Part shown: positions 24,658-34,341 of the stretch, piece after piece
How positions within the stretch are numbered: position 1 is the first letter of the stretch
How the letters are laid out: every line of letters begins with the position of its first letter
NCBI RefSeq assembly: GCF_022968135.1
Contig: NZ_JALJRA010000005.1
Coordinates: 186,001 to 250,000, forward strand
DNA length: 64,000 nt
DNA from: Pseudorhizobium tarimense
GTDB taxonomy: Bacteria > Pseudomonadota > Alphaproteobacteria > Rhizobiales > Rhizobiaceae
Reading direction: 5' to 3'
The notes under the pieces: generated by a model
Told to the model about the DNA's origin: nothing
Seen by the model: only the letters and a program-made list of their open reading frames with translations
The model's database searches: none
Translations under genes and position numbers: made by a program

Positions 24658-26211
24658 ATGAAGAGGCTGTTTCAAGGCGCGGCCGTTGCTGCCGCCATCG
24701 CACTCGCCAGCTTTTCGGCGCAGGCGCAGACGCCGCCCAATGTGCTGATCGTCGGGCAGATTGCGGAGCCCAAATCTCTTGATCCACATGCGGTCACCGC
24801 AACCAATGATTTCCGCATCCTAGTCAACCTGTACGACGGTCTCGTCCGGTACAAGGATGGAACGCTCGAGGTCGAACCGTCGCTTGCAGAGACTTGGACG
24901 ATCTCCGACGATGGCAAGACTTACACCTTCAAGCTCCGCGAGGGCGTGAAGTTCCACGACGGGTCCGACTTCAATGCCGAGGCGGTGAAATTCAACTTCG
25001 ACCGCATGCTGAAGGAAGATCATCCCTTCCACGACACCGGGCCGTTCCCGCTCGCCTTCAATTTTTCGGCGGTGGAGGCAGTTAACGTCATCGATGAGAA
25101 CACGGTCGAGTTTAAGCTCAAGGAGCCGTTTGCTCCCTTTCTTTCCAATCTGGCCTATCCGACAGGATTGATCATTTCTCCCGCCGCAGTGGAGGAGTAC
25201 GGCAAGGACTTCGGACGCCATCCATCTGGAACTGGTGCCTTCAAGTTTACCGAGTGGCAGTCCAACCAGTTGGTCGCAGCCGAGCGGAACGAGAACTATT
25301 GGGACGGGGCGCCGAGCCTGGAGGCAGTTGTCTTTCGGCCGATCACCGATTCCAACACCCGCGTTGCGGAGATGCTTGCCGGCGGCATCGACATCATGGT
25401 GGAGGTCCCGCCCGACAATCTGGCTTCGTTCAAATCCGACTCCAACTTCAAGGTAGCGGAACAGGCCGGTCCGCATGTCTGGTTCGGTATTCTCAACACC
25501 AAGGAAGGCCCGTTCGCCGACAAGCGGGTGCGCCAGGCTGCGAATTTTGCGGTCAACAAGGAAACGCTGGTCAACGATGTGCTGCAAGGGACGGCGACCG
25601 TTGCCGCTGGGCCCATTCCACCAGCCTTCAACTGGGTGAACAGCTCAGTGGAGCCCTATCCCTATGATCCGGAGCGAGCAAAGCAGCTTCTGGCGGAGGC
25701 CGGAGTGGAGGATCCTAAGCTCACGTTCTACGTGACCGAAGGTGGCTCCGGCATGCTGAACCCGGTCACAATGGGCGCTGCCATCCAGGCGGATCTGGAG
25801 GCTGCCGGGTTCGCCGTCACGATCGAAAGCTATGAGTGGAACACGTTTCTCGGACGCGTCAACGAAGGGCTCGAAAGCAAGGCAGACATGGCCGAAATGG
25901 CTTGGATGACGAACGATCCCGACACCCTGCCGTATCTGACGCTCAGGACCGAAGCTCTTCCGGCGAACGGCGGCTTCAACTCCGGCTACTACTCGAACCC
26001 AGAACTGGACCAGCTCCTGGAGCGCGCGCGCAGGTCGACGGATCAGTCTGAAAGGGCGGAGCTCTACGCACAGGTTCAAGAGATCGTGCATGACGACGCG
26101 CCTTGGCTGTTCGTTGCGAACTGGAAGCAGAATGCAGTGACCACCGCCGCCGTCGAGGGCTTCGAACTGGAGCCGTCCTTCTTGCTGAATCTGAAAGACG
26201 TGAGCAAGTAA
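24658..26211 (+). CDS. Family 5 (peptide/opine/nickel-class) ABC transporter substrate-binding protein
   Basis: 517 residues with a signal peptide (MKRLFQGAAVAAAIALASFS, cleavage after AQA). The mature SBP_bac_5 fold shows AEPKSLDPHAVTATNDFRIL, the family signature region YTFKLREGVKFHDGSDFNAE, then DKRVRQAANFAVNKE. It delivers short peptides or similar solutes to the permeases downstream. The hairpin after its stop (26222-26244) may give it higher expression than the membrane genes. Confidence 0.93.
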   Translation: MKRLFQGAAVAAAIALASFSAQAQTPPNVLIVGQIAEPKSLDPHAVTATNDFRILVNLYDGLVRYKDGTLEVEPSLAETWTISDDGKTYTFKLREGVKFHDGSDFNAEAVKFNFDRMLKEDHPFHDTGPFPLAFNFSAVEAVNVIDENTVEFKLKEPFAPFLSNLAYPTGLIISPAAVEEYGKDFGRHPSGTGAFKFTEWQSNQLVAAERNENYWDGAPSLEAVVFRPITDSNTRVAEMLAGGIDIMVEVPPDNLASFKSDSNFKVAEQAGPHVWFGILNTKEGPFADKRVRQAANFAVNKETLVNDVLQGTATVAAGPIPPAFNWVNSSVEPYPYDPERAKQLLAEAGVEDPKLTFYVTEGGSGMLNPVTMGAAIQADLEAAGFAVTIESYEWNTFLGRVNEGLESKADMAEMAWMTNDPDTLPYLTLRTEALPANGGFNSGYYSNPELDQLLERARRSTDQSERAELYAQVQEIVHDDAPWLFVANWKQNAVTTAAVEGFELEPSFLLNLKDVSK

Positions 26212-26221
26212 TCAGTCTCGG

Positions 26222-26244
26222 CCTGCCCGGCTTTGTCGGGCGGG
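26222..26244 (+). terminator. Hairpin between binding-protein and permease genes (attenuator-like)
   Basis: CCTGCCCG / CGGGCGGG with one G-T wobble and a 7-base loop, followed by TCCTTT. Its position inside the operon suggests partial termination or mRNA stabilisation of the upstream gene. Confidence 0.5.
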
Positions 26245-26263
26245 TCCTTTACGGAGGCTGGCC

Positions 26264-27211
26264 ATGTCCGCCTACATCCTAAAGCGGCTGCTTTCTATCA
26301 TTCCCGTCCTGTTCGGCCTGTCGATCATCGTCTTCCTGGTGATGTCGATGATCCCGGGCGATCCGGCGATCGCAATCCTTGGCTCCTATGCAACGCCCGA
26401 GAATGTCGAGCGCATCAACAGGGATCTCGGCTTGGACAAGCCGCTCGTGCAGCAATATTTCATCTGGATTGGCAATGTCGTCCAAGGAGACTTCGGCCGA
26501 TCCTTCGCCCTCAACCGTCCGGTGCTCGACGAGGTGCTGGAGCGCTTCCGGGCGACGCTGATCCTGGCCGGCGTTGCTCTCGTTCTGTGCTCGGTGATGG
26601 GCCTTATTGCAGGCGTCATCTCAGCGGTGCGCCAGTTCGGATGGGCGGACAAGGCCATAACCTTCGTCGTACTCGCCGGCATCTCCATGCCATCCTTCTG
26701 GCTGGGCCTGATCCTGATCCTGCTCTTTGCGGTGCGGTGGCGGCTGCTGCCGGCCAGCGGCATGTATGCGATCTATGGTGGCGGCGACCTGAAGGACCTG
26801 CTGCTCCATCTGATCCTTCCGGCATCGACGCTCGCGGTTGTTGCCGCAGGCGTGATCGCAAGGCTGACCCGGGCGGCGATGCTCGAGGTCTTGCGGCAGG
26901 ATTTCGTGCGCACGGCGCGAGCGAAGGGGCTTCCAGAACGGCAGGTTATCTACCGGCACGCCTTTCGCGCGGCTCTTGTTGGGGTCATCCCCGTGATCGG
27001 CATCCAGGCTGGCTTCGTCCTAGGAGGGGCCGTGTATATCGAGACGGTATTCCAGTGGCCGGGAATCGGCGCGATGCTGGTAAAGGCCATTTCGACGCGC
27101 GACATCCTGCTTGTCCAGGGGGGCGTCCTAATCGTCGCGTCAAGTCACGTGCTATTCAATCTCGCTGCAGACGTCGTTCAGACCATGCTTGATCCGAGAA
27201 TTCGCGCATGA
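26264..27211 (+). CDS. Peptide-class ABC transporter permease (DppB type)
   Basis: 315 residues. The start MSAYILKRLLSIIPVLFGLS and LDKPLVQQYFIWIGNVVQGD are hallmarks of DppB/OppB permeases, and the EAA loop appears as RTARAKGLPERQVIYRHAFR. About six membrane segments. It overlaps the following fusion gene by 4 bp (ATGA), indicating coupled translation. Confidence 0.93.
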   Translation: MSAYILKRLLSIIPVLFGLSIIVFLVMSMIPGDPAIAILGSYATPENVERINRDLGLDKPLVQQYFIWIGNVVQGDFGRSFALNRPVLDEVLERFRATLILAGVALVLCSVMGLIAGVISAVRQFGWADKAITFVVLAGISMPSFWLGLILILLFAVRWRLLPASGMYAIYGGGDLKDLLLHLILPASTLAVVAAGVIARLTRAAMLEVLRQDFVRTARAKGLPERQVIYRHAFRAALVGVIPVIGIQAGFVLGGAVYIETVFQWPGIGAMLVKAISTRDILLVQGGVLIVASSHVLFNLAADVVQTMLDPRIRA

Positions 27212-29004
27212 CGGTTGCAACGAGTTCAGGGCCGACGCCAGCGGGATCGCGGAATCAGGTATCCGCATGGCGACTCCTTCTCAACAATCGATTGGCGGCG
27301 GTGGGGCTTGTCCTGCTGTCACTGCTCGTGTTGGTGGCGCTTTTGGCACCCCTCTTGCCGCTTCCGGATCCGGATGCGACTGCGCCGGCAGAACGACTGC
27401 AACCGGTGCTTTCGCAGGGGCACCTGCTTGGCACAGATCAGCTCGGGCGGGATATCCTCAGTCGCCTCACTTGGGGTAGCCGCGTTTCCATGGCCGTCGG
27501 TTTTGCGGCCACGCTGGTCGCTGCGGCGATCGGCTCAACAATCGGTCTAGTGTCCGGTTACGCCGGAGGGCGAACAGACAACCTGATGATGAGAGGCGTC
27601 GACATGCTGATGGCCTTTCCCTACATCCTGCTGGCGCTTGCCATCGTCGCAGCGCTCGGCCCAGGGCTGATGAATGCCCTCTACGCGATCGCCATAGTTA
27701 ACATCCCGTTCTTCGCTCGTAACGTGCGCGGCGTGACCCTGGGGTTGTCGCATGCCGAGTTCGTGGATGCGGCACGTCTCTCCGGCAAAGGGCACCTCTC
27801 GATCATCACCACGGAGGTCTTGCCGAACGTCCTGCCGGTGATCGTAATCACAATGTCGACAACGGCCGGCTGGATGATCTTGGAAACGGCGGGCTTAAGC
27901 TTTCTCGGCCTGGGTGCGCAGCCACCTCAGGCGGATCTTGGGTCTATGCTGGGCGAGGGGCGTGCACAGCTCTTTACCGCGCCGCAGGTCTCCATTGTGC
28001 CTGGCGTCATGATCTTTCTCATCGTGATCAGTCTGAATGTCCTAGGCGACGGCATCCGCGACGTGCTCGACCCGCGTTTACGCTCCGGGGCGCTTCTTCG
28101 GCCCGGCCCACGGACTGAAGTTCACTCTGATCGAGCGCAGCCGGCGAATGGTTTCCCCAGTGCGGTGCTCAATGTCGAGGGGCTCGAAACGGGCTTTGTG
28201 CGCAACGGGCATTATTCCTCTGCCGTCAAAGCGGTGTCTCTTCACCTGCATCCCGGCGAGTGCCTTGGTTTGATCGGCGAAAGCGGCTCCGGCAAGAGTG
28301 TCACGGCTCTTTCGATCATGGGATTGGTTAACTCGCCGCCGGGGGTGATCCGCAACGGAGGCATTTATCTCCACGGCGATGATGTGCATTCAATGCCCGA
28401 CACGCGGCTGATCTCCTGCCGCGGGAGCCGCGTCGCCTATATCTTTCAGGACCCGCTGACGACACTCCACCCGATGCACACGATCGGCCGTCAGGTGGAG
28501 GAGGCGATCTCCGCGCATCAGAGGCTGGATCGGCGTGCGCTTCAGGAGCGTTCGGTCGCACTGCTGGAGCGGGTCGGCATTCGCGACGCAAGGGAGCGGG
28601 CGAAGCACTACCCGCATCAGCTGTCAGGCGGTCAGCGCCAGCGTGTCGGCATTGCGATGGCACTTGCAAACGATCCGGACGTCATCGTCGCCGATGAGCC
28701 GACCACTGCATTGGATGTCACGGTGCAGGCTCAGATCCTTGGTCTGCTCAAGGAGTTACGAAGGGAGCGCGGGATGGCGCTTCTCTTCATTACGCACGAC
28801 TTCGGCGTCGTCGCCGAGATCTGTGACCGCGTCGCCGTCATGAAGGATGGTGTGGTCGTGGAAACGGGGCCGACACAAGAACTGCTGGCTGATCCCCAGC
28901 ACGACTACACGAAGCGCCTAATTGCGTGTGTTCCGGAAATCGGGCGTGGGAGCGACTTCCTGGCGCGGGTGCGGTCAGTCTTCGACGCGGGAAACAAGCC
29001 ATGA
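27208..29004 (+). CDS. Fused peptide-class ABC permease (DppC) and ATP-binding protein (DppD)
   Basis: 598 residues. The first 285 form a DppC permease (LLNNRLAAVGLVLLSLLVLV; EFVDAARLSGKGHLSIITTE; DPRLRS at the end). After a hydrophilic linker (about 295-320) an ABC ATPase begins, with Walker A IGESGSGKSV, signature LSGGQRQRVGIAMA, Walker B VIVADEPTTALD and ITHDFG. The natural stop between the two halves is absent, with no frameshift, so this is a true fusion as known for a subset of these transporters. It starts in the dppB stop and overlaps the second ATPase gene. Confidence 0.92.
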   Translation: MTVATSSGPTPAGSRNQVSAWRLLLNNRLAAVGLVLLSLLVLVALLAPLLPLPDPDATAPAERLQPVLSQGHLLGTDQLGRDILSRLTWGSRVSMAVGFAATLVAAAIGSTIGLVSGYAGGRTDNLMMRGVDMLMAFPYILLALAIVAALGPGLMNALYAIAIVNIPFFARNVRGVTLGLSHAEFVDAARLSGKGHLSIITTEVLPNVLPVIVITMSTTAGWMILETAGLSFLGLGAQPPQADLGSMLGEGRAQLFTAPQVSIVPGVMIFLIVISLNVLGDGIRDVLDPRLRSGALLRPGPRTEVHSDRAQPANGFPSAVLNVEGLETGFVRNGHYSSAVKAVSLHLHPGECLGLIGESGSGKSVTALSIMGLVNSPPGVIRNGGIYLHGDDVHSMPDTRLISCRGSRVAYIFQDPLTTLHPMHTIGRQVEEAISAHQRLDRRALQERSVALLERVGIRDARERAKHYPHQLSGGQRQRVGIAMALANDPDVIVADEPTTALDVTVQAQILGLLKELRRERGMALLFITHDFGVVAEICDRVAVMKDGVVVETGPTQELLADPQHDYTKRLIACVPEIGRGSDFLARVRSVFDAGNKP

Positions 29005-29801
29005 CCGACAATGCGATCCAGGTCAGGGAGCTGACCAAGACCTTTGGCGAGGGCCGTAGCTTTCTTGGCCGGGAACGGCATGTGGTGAGGGCGGTCGACG
29101 GCATTTCTCTTGCTCTTCGAAGTGGTGAGACATTGGCGGTGGTCGGGGAGAGCGGATCGGGAAAGAGCACGCTCGCGCGAATGCTAGTGGGGCTCGAGGA
29201 GCCGACATCGGGCGAGATGTTTATTGCTGGACGGGATGCGGCAGGACTGCGGCGGAGAGGACCACGCGCCTTCGGCAAGATCGTCCAGTACGTCTTCCAG
29301 GATCCCGTCGCTTCCCTCAACCCGAGGAGGACGATCCAAGATATCCTTGAGGTGCCGCTGAAGCTGTTGAATGGATACGACGCAGGTCGAAGACGAGCGC
29401 GAATGACCGAGCTGCTCGATGCAGTGCATATGCCGGCTGACACGCTGAACCGTTATCCCCACGAGTTTTCCGGCGGGCAGGCTCAGCGCATCGCGATCGC
29501 CCGTGCACTCGCGGCGGAAGCACAGATCCTGATCCTCGACGAGCCGGTGAGCGCTCTCGATGTCTCCGTACAGGCACAAGTTCTGTTGCTGCTCCAGGAT
29601 CTCAAGCGGAGGTTTGGGTTGTCCTACCTCCTTATCAGCCACGATCTGGCTGTTGTGGAGGCCATCTCGGATCGCGTTGCGGTAATGCTCCTGGGGAAGG
29701 TCGTCGAGGAAGCGCCGGTGCAGGAGGTATTCGCTCGGCCACAGAACGCCTACACGCGCCAGTTGATCGCCAGCGCGCCAAAGCTTAGGGCGAGCGAATA
29801 G
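29001..29801 (+). CDS. Peptide-class ABC transporter ATP-binding protein (DppF type)
   Basis: 266 residues starting MTDNAIQVRELTKTFGEGRS at the ATGA overlap. Walker A VGESGSGKSTL, Q-loop YVFQDPVASLNPRR, signature FSGGQAQRIAIARA, Walker B ILILDEPVSALD and SHDLAVV are complete. It pairs with the ATPase half of the fusion protein. Upstream in-frame codons back to 28926 lie inside the previous gene. Confidence 0.93.
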   Translation: MTDNAIQVRELTKTFGEGRSFLGRERHVVRAVDGISLALRSGETLAVVGESGSGKSTLARMLVGLEEPTSGEMFIAGRDAAGLRRRGPRAFGKIVQYVFQDPVASLNPRRTIQDILEVPLKLLNGYDAGRRRARMTELLDAVHMPADTLNRYPHEFSGGQAQRIAIARALAAEAQILILDEPVSALDVSVQAQVLLLLQDLKRRFGLSYLLISHDLAVVEAISDRVAVMLLGKVVEEAPVQEVFARPQNAYTRQLIASAPKLRASE

Positions 29802-29971
29802 TCACTGCCCTCCAAACTTGGCTGTTGGATGCGACAGGGTGACAAGCGGCAGTGTATGCTCGCAAACAAAATGCTTGCCACAGGCAGCCGAAGGCCCAAT
29901 TCATTCGCGACAGCAGGAAGCAGAATGCCTTGGTGATTGCTTGCGCAGATGAGACGAGGAGAGTGAACGTC

Positions 29972-32017
29972 GTGAAAGACTTCTATTCGATGTACAGCCA
30001 CGAGTTCCTTCGGGTCGCGACCTGCGTGCCGAGCACGGAGGTGGCTGATCCCGATTTTGCGGTGGAAGAGACGCTCCGCCTGGCAAAGCTCGGAAGCGAC
30101 GACGGATGCGCCGTGATGCTGTTTCCCGAACTGGGTCTCTCGTCCTATGCCATCGACGATCTTTTGCTGCAGGATGCGCTTCTCGATGCAGTCGAGGCAG
30201 CGATCGGTAAGATGATTGAGGCGAGCAAGGATCTCTATCCCGTGTTGGCGATCGGGGCGCCGCTTCGGTGCGAAGGACGGCTCTATAACTCCGCCGTCAT
30301 CATTCACGGCGGCTCTATCCTTGGCGTTGTCCCGAAGTCCTACCTGCCGAATTACCGAGAATTCTATGAACGCCGCTATTTCTCCCCAGGCGCGGGAGTG
30401 TCCGGCGCTTCCATTTCCGTAGCAGGGCAGCGGGCTCCGTACGGGACTGATCTGCTTTTCAGATCGGAAGGCGGCGTCCCCTTCACCTTCCATGTGGAAA
30501 TCTGCGAAGATTTTTGGGTCCCGTTGCCGCCCTCGACACGTGCAGCCATGGCGGGGGCTGAAGTGCTCCTCAATCTTTCGGCGAGCAATATTACGATCGG
30601 CAAGGCAGAGACGCGCCGCATGTTGTGCGCAAGTCAGTCCGCGCGGACCGTCTCGGCCTATGCCTATTCAGCGGCGGGTCCAGGCGAGTCCACCACCGAT
30701 CTGGCTTGGGACGGCCATGCCGCCGTCTTTGAATATGGCGATCTGCTGGCAGAGACGGAGCGGTTCCCGACGAGCGGTACCTTTGCCGCGGCCGATGTCG
30801 ATCTTGGTCGTCTGCGGCAGGAGCGTATGCGTCTCAACAGTTTCGGCGACAACAGCCGCGCGGAGCTTGACCATGCTGATCCGTTCCGGATCTTGACCTT
30901 CAAGCTGGATCAGCCTTCCAGTTCTGTTCCTCTACGCCGCAGGATCGAGCGCTTCCCCTATGTCCCGTCTAATCCGGGCCGGCTCCGCGAAGATTGTTAC
31001 GAGGCCTATAACATCCAGGTCCAGGGTCTTGCGAAACGTCTCCTTGCAACGGGAGTCAGGCATCCGGTCATTGGCGTCTCGGGCGGCCTGGACTCGACGC
31101 AGGCGCTCATCGTTGCCGCCCGAGCGATGGACATGATCGGCCGCGACCGGAAGGACATTCGCGCCTACACCCTGCCTGGCTTTGCCACCTCCGACACGAC
31201 CAAGGGGAATGCCTGGACCCTGATCAGGAGCCTCGGCGTAACAGGCGAGGAAATCGACATTCGGCCCGCCGCGCGCCAGATGCTGGCGGATCTCGGCCAT
31301 CCCTTCGGTGCCGGAGAGCCCGTTTACGATGTGACCTTCGAAAACGTGCAGGCGGGACTGCGGACAGACTACCTCTTCCGCATCGCAAACCAAGTGGGAG
31401 GGCTGGTGGTCGGAACCGGCGATCTGTCGGAACTCGGGCTTGGCTGGTGCACCTATGGCGTTGGCGATCACATGTCGCACTACAACGTCAACGCCTCGGT
31501 GCCGAAGACCCTGATCCAGCATCTGATCCGCTTCGTGGCGCATTCCGGTGACGTTACCCGCGAGACCGCGGAGGTTCTGGAGGCAATCCTCGCGACGGAA
31601 ATCTCGCCCGAACTCGTGCCGCCGGACGAGGAGGGCACCCTGCAGTCAACGCAGGATATCGTAGGCCCCTACGCGTTGCAGGACTTCAATCTCTTTTACC
31701 TCACCCGCTACGGCTATCGCCCGTCGAAGATTGCGTTCCTGTCCTACAGCGCCTGGAGAGACGCAGCAACGGGCGCGTGGCCCGCAGACATTCCCGAAGA
31801 TGAGAAACGCGCGTACTCGCTGGCGGAAATCCGGCACTGGCTGGAGATCTTCCTTCGGCGTTTCTTTGCCAGCCAGTTCAAGCGATCGACGTTGCCGAAC
31901 GGACCGAAGATTTCTTCCGGCGGTTCGCTGTCGCCGCGGGGGGACTGGCGAGCGCCGTCAGACAGCAGCGCCAAGGTCTGGCTGGCGGAACTGCAGGAGA
32001 ATGTGCCGCTCGAATAG
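29972..32017 (+). CDS. nadE: Glutamine-dependent NAD(+) synthetase
   Basis: About 681 residues in two domains. The N-terminal nitrilase-type glutaminase has its Glu in [10 protein letters not shown], Lys in [11 protein letters not shown] and Cys in EICEDFW. The C-terminal synthetase has the ATP-pyrophosphatase loop [10 protein letters not shown] and [16 protein letters not shown]. It amidates deamido-NAD with ammonia channelled from glutamine. GTG 29972 gives the usual start [25 protein letters not shown] lies upstream, and the frame from 29852 adds non-conserved sequence. Confidence 0.93.
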   Translation: MKDFYSMYSHEFLRVATCVPSTEVADPDFAVEETLRLAKLGSDDGCAVMLFPELGLSSYAIDDLLLQDALLDAVEAAIGKMIEASKDLYPVLAIGAPLRCEGRLYNSAVIIHGGSILGVVPKSYLPNYREFYERRYFSPGAGVSGASISVAGQRAPYGTDLLFRSEGGVPFTFHVEICEDFWVPLPPSTRAAMAGAEVLLNLSASNITIGKAETRRMLCASQSARTVSAYAYSAAGPGESTTDLAWDGHAAVFEYGDLLAETERFPTSGTFAAADVDLGRLRQERMRLNSFGDNSRAELDHADPFRILTFKLDQPSSSVPLRRRIERFPYVPSNPGRLREDCYEAYNIQVQGLAKRLLATGVRHPVIGVSGGLDSTQALIVAARAMDMIGRDRKDIRAYTLPGFATSDTTKGNAWTLIRSLGVTGEEIDIRPAARQMLADLGHPFGAGEPVYDVTFENVQAGLRTDYLFRIANQVGGLVVGTGDLSELGLGWCTYGVGDHMSHYNVNASVPKTLIQHLIRFVAHSGDVTRETAEVLEAILATEISPELVPPDEEGTLQSTQDIVGPYALQDFNLFYLTRYGYRPSKIAFLSYSAWRDAATGAWPADIPEDEKRAYSLAEIRHWLEIFLRRFFASQFKRSTLPNGPKISSGGSLSPRGDWRAPSDSSAKVWLAELQENVPLE

Positions 32018-32041
32018 GAGCGGCAGGTCACCCAAGGAAGC

Positions 32042-33106
32042 TCAAGCGCCAGGCGAGGCGCCGGTCGACCGCCTCGGTGCTACCGATTGTCGCTCAACGA
32101 TGTAACAGGCAAGCTCGATTCGTCGCGGCAAGGCCGGCAGTCCGGAACATATGTCACGCAGCAGGTCCACGCTCGTGGTGCCGATTTCGCGTGCAGGAAT
32201 GTGGACCGTCGTCAGCGGCGGATTGAGAAACGCTGCCTGTGGAAGGTCATCCATCCCCATGACGGAGACATCGCCCGGAACCGAGTAACCGGCTTGTTGC
32301 AGAGCCGCCATGGTGCCGACTGCGAGGCTCTCGCCTGCCGCGAGAACGGCCGTGAAGTCGAGGCCGCGTTGGCGTATTCGGTGGCCGATCGCCTGCTCGG
32401 CAAGCTCTGGAAGCCAGTCATCCACGGCCATGACGAGATCGTCGGAAGACGCGAGACCCCTTTGTGCAAGTGCATCCTGCCACCCCTCGCGCCGCCTCAC
32501 GATGGTCCTGCGTCCAGGCCGCATCAGGAAGAGGATGCGCTCATGGCCCTGGTCTATCAGATAATCGGTTGCGACCTGCGCCGCTGACCTGTTGCAGGGG
32601 GTCACGCTCGAAAGGCGCATGAATGGGTCGTCGCCGTTGACGAGAACCACCGGCTTGCCGATCCCGCGGGTTGCGGCCAGGGTCCGTTCGTCATCCACGG
32701 TCAGGAAGAGCAGACCTGCGACCTCCGGGTCTTCCCGAGCCTCGTCGAGGACTTCGCGCTCCTCGAGTTCATCGCCGATAGGCCGAGCAATCAGTTCGAT
32801 GCCGAGCGCCTGTGCCCGCTCCCGGATACCCTCCAGTACGTATAGTGTGAACTGGTTTCGCACGTAGTCGATCATGGCGGCACCGGAAGCCGCGAGGATG
32901 ACCTTGGTGCCTGGCGCGGGATTGGGGAGTGCGTAATTGGAAGCCTTGGCTGCGTCCAGGATACGCAGACGGATATCGTCTCTGACGCCCTTCTCTCCCG
33001 ACAGTGCTCTGGAGACGGTGCTGAGGGAAACGCCCACGCGCGCTGCGATGTCCTCAAGCCTCACGCGTCGAGGCTTCTTTCCCCGCTTACCGTGTCCAGT
33101 GTCCAT
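32042..33106 (-). CDS. LacI-family transcriptional regulator
   Basis: 354 residues with an N-terminal LacI helix-turn-helix (VRLEDIAARVGVSLSTVSRA), hinge, and periplasmic-binding-like effector domain (VILAASGAAMIDYVRNQFTL, GFTAVLA-type core, MGMDDLPQAAFLNPPLTTVH). ATG 33106 has GGAGGGG upstream. It is divergent from the uronide catabolic operon and is its probable repressor, with a two-copy repeat in the shared promoter region. Confidence 0.92.
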   Translation of the reverse strand: MDTGHGKRGKKPRRVRLEDIAARVGVSLSTVSRALSGEKGVRDDIRLRILDAAKASNYALPNPAPGTKVILAASGAAMIDYVRNQFTLYVLEGIRERAQALGIELIARPIGDELEEREVLDEAREDPEVAGLLFLTVDDERTLAATRGIGKPVVLVNGDDPFMRLSSVTPCNRSAAQVATDYLIDQGHERILFLMRPGRRTIVRRREGWQDALAQRGLASSDDLVMAVDDWLPELAEQAIGHRIRQRGLDFTAVLAAGESLAVGTMAALQQAGYSVPGDVSVMGMDDLPQAAFLNPPLTTVHIPAREIGTTSVDLLRDICSGLPALPRRIELACYIVERQSVAPRRSTGASPGA

Positions 33107-33127
33107 GACGCCCCTCCAGACTTGATG

Positions 33128-33165
33128 ATTGCAAAAAATTTTCAGATTGCGCAAGAAATTTCAAG
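33128..33165. repeat. Tandem imperfect repeat in the LacI/GH105 promoter region (candidate operators)
   Basis: Copy one 33128-33145 (ATTGCAAAAAATTTTCAG) and copy two 33146-33165 (ATTGCGCAAGAAATTTCAAG) are adjacent. The second contains the palindrome TTGCGCAA. The position, between the divergent LacI gene and its presumed target operon, suggests regulator binding; not proven. Confidence 0.4.
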
Positions 33166-33240
33166 ATGATTACATCCTGCTGCTGCCAGGAGGAGGGGCG
33201 CCGATATTCAGCGCCCTAGTCAGCTAGGAGGAAGTTGCGA

Positions 33241-34341
33241 ATGCAGGATGCGGCGGCCGATCTGCGCCGAAAGCTCGATCTGCTCGTGTCCGGGATGACC
33301 GGGCTGCGACACGATGGCCGCTTCGATGAGCCGAATCTCGACGGTACGGCTGGCGACTATATCTCCTTCGAAAGCTGGGAGTGGCCGCAGGGTGTCGGGC
33401 TTTACGGGCTTATCCGGCTTTGGCAGTTCACCGGCCGGGAGGACCTGAGGCACTTGATTGAAGACTGGTACTCTGCCCATCTTGTTGCCGGCCTTCCTTC
33501 TTTGAACGTCAACACGACCGCGCCCATGTTGGGACTGTCTGTCTTGTGGCAGGAAACGAAGGATCCGCGATGGCAGGGGCCGCTTGACGATTGGGCCAAC
33601 CGGGTCATGCGGGAGTTGGGACGGACGGAAGAGGGGGCCTTTGAGCACCATGTCTCGGACAAGATCAACCACCACGAACTGTGGGACGACACGCTTTACA
33701 TGGTGGCGCTGTTCCTCGCCTCATACGGACAGGCAAGCGGGAGGCAGGAACTGGTCGACGAAGCGGCTCGGCAGTTTCTGGTTCACACCCGCTACCTAGC
33801 GGACAGAAAGACCGGATTGTGGTTTCATGGATGGACCTTCGACGGAAGGCACAATTTTGCCGAGGCCAGGTGGGCACGCGGAAATGCCTGGATCACAGCA
33901 GGCATGCTTGACCTTTTCGATCTGGCCGAGATGCCCGAACCGGTAAAGGCGTTTCTACTCGGCGTGCTTGCTGCACAGGTAGATGCTCTCCTTCCGCTTC
34001 AGGCGCCGTCCGGCGCATGGCGAACTCTGCTCGACGACCCAAGCTCCTATGAGGAGATCTCGGCCACTGCCGGGATAGGGTACGGGCTTCTCAAAGGTTA
34101 CAGGCTCGGCCTTGGAACGCCAGCGTGGCGGACAGCGGGCATGAAGGCAGTCGAGGCCGTGTTGAAGAACATCGACGACACCGGAACCGTGCTCAACGTC
34201 TCCTACGGGACGCGCATGGGCCATGACCTGCAATTCTACAAGGACATCCCGATCCAGCCGACGGGCTACGGGCAGGCACTTTCGATCCTGTGCCTGTCCG
34301 AGGCGCTTCGGCATGTCGATGCGGAAGAACAGGCGGCATGA
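33241..34341 (+). CDS. GH105/GH88-type unsaturated uronyl (rhamnogalacturonyl) hydrolase
   Basis: 366 residues forming an (alpha/alpha)6 barrel. Motifs of unsaturated rhamnogalacturonyl hydrolases are visible: HHELWDDTLYMVALFLASYG (catalytic Asp region), GLWFHGWTFDGRHNFAEARW, ARGNAWITAGM and GIGYGLLKG. It removes 4,5-unsaturated uronic acid from pectin-lyase products. No signal peptide, so it acts on imported oligosaccharides. ATG 33241 is chosen with AGGAGG upstream. First gene of the operon, overlapping kduI. Confidence 0.9.
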   Translation: MQDAAADLRRKLDLLVSGMTGLRHDGRFDEPNLDGTAGDYISFESWEWPQGVGLYGLIRLWQFTGREDLRHLIEDWYSAHLVAGLPSLNVNTTAPMLGLSVLWQETKDPRWQGPLDDWANRVMRELGRTEEGAFEHHVSDKINHHELWDDTLYMVALFLASYGQASGRQELVDEAARQFLVHTRYLADRKTGLWFHGWTFDGRHNFAEARWARGNAWITAGMLDLFDLAEMPEPVKAFLLGVLAAQVDALLPLQAPSGAWRTLLDDPSSYEEISATAGIGYGLLKGYRLGLGTPAWRTAGMKAVEAVLKNIDDTGTVLNVSYGTRMGHDLQFYKDIPIQPTGYGQALSILCLSEALRHVDAEEQAA

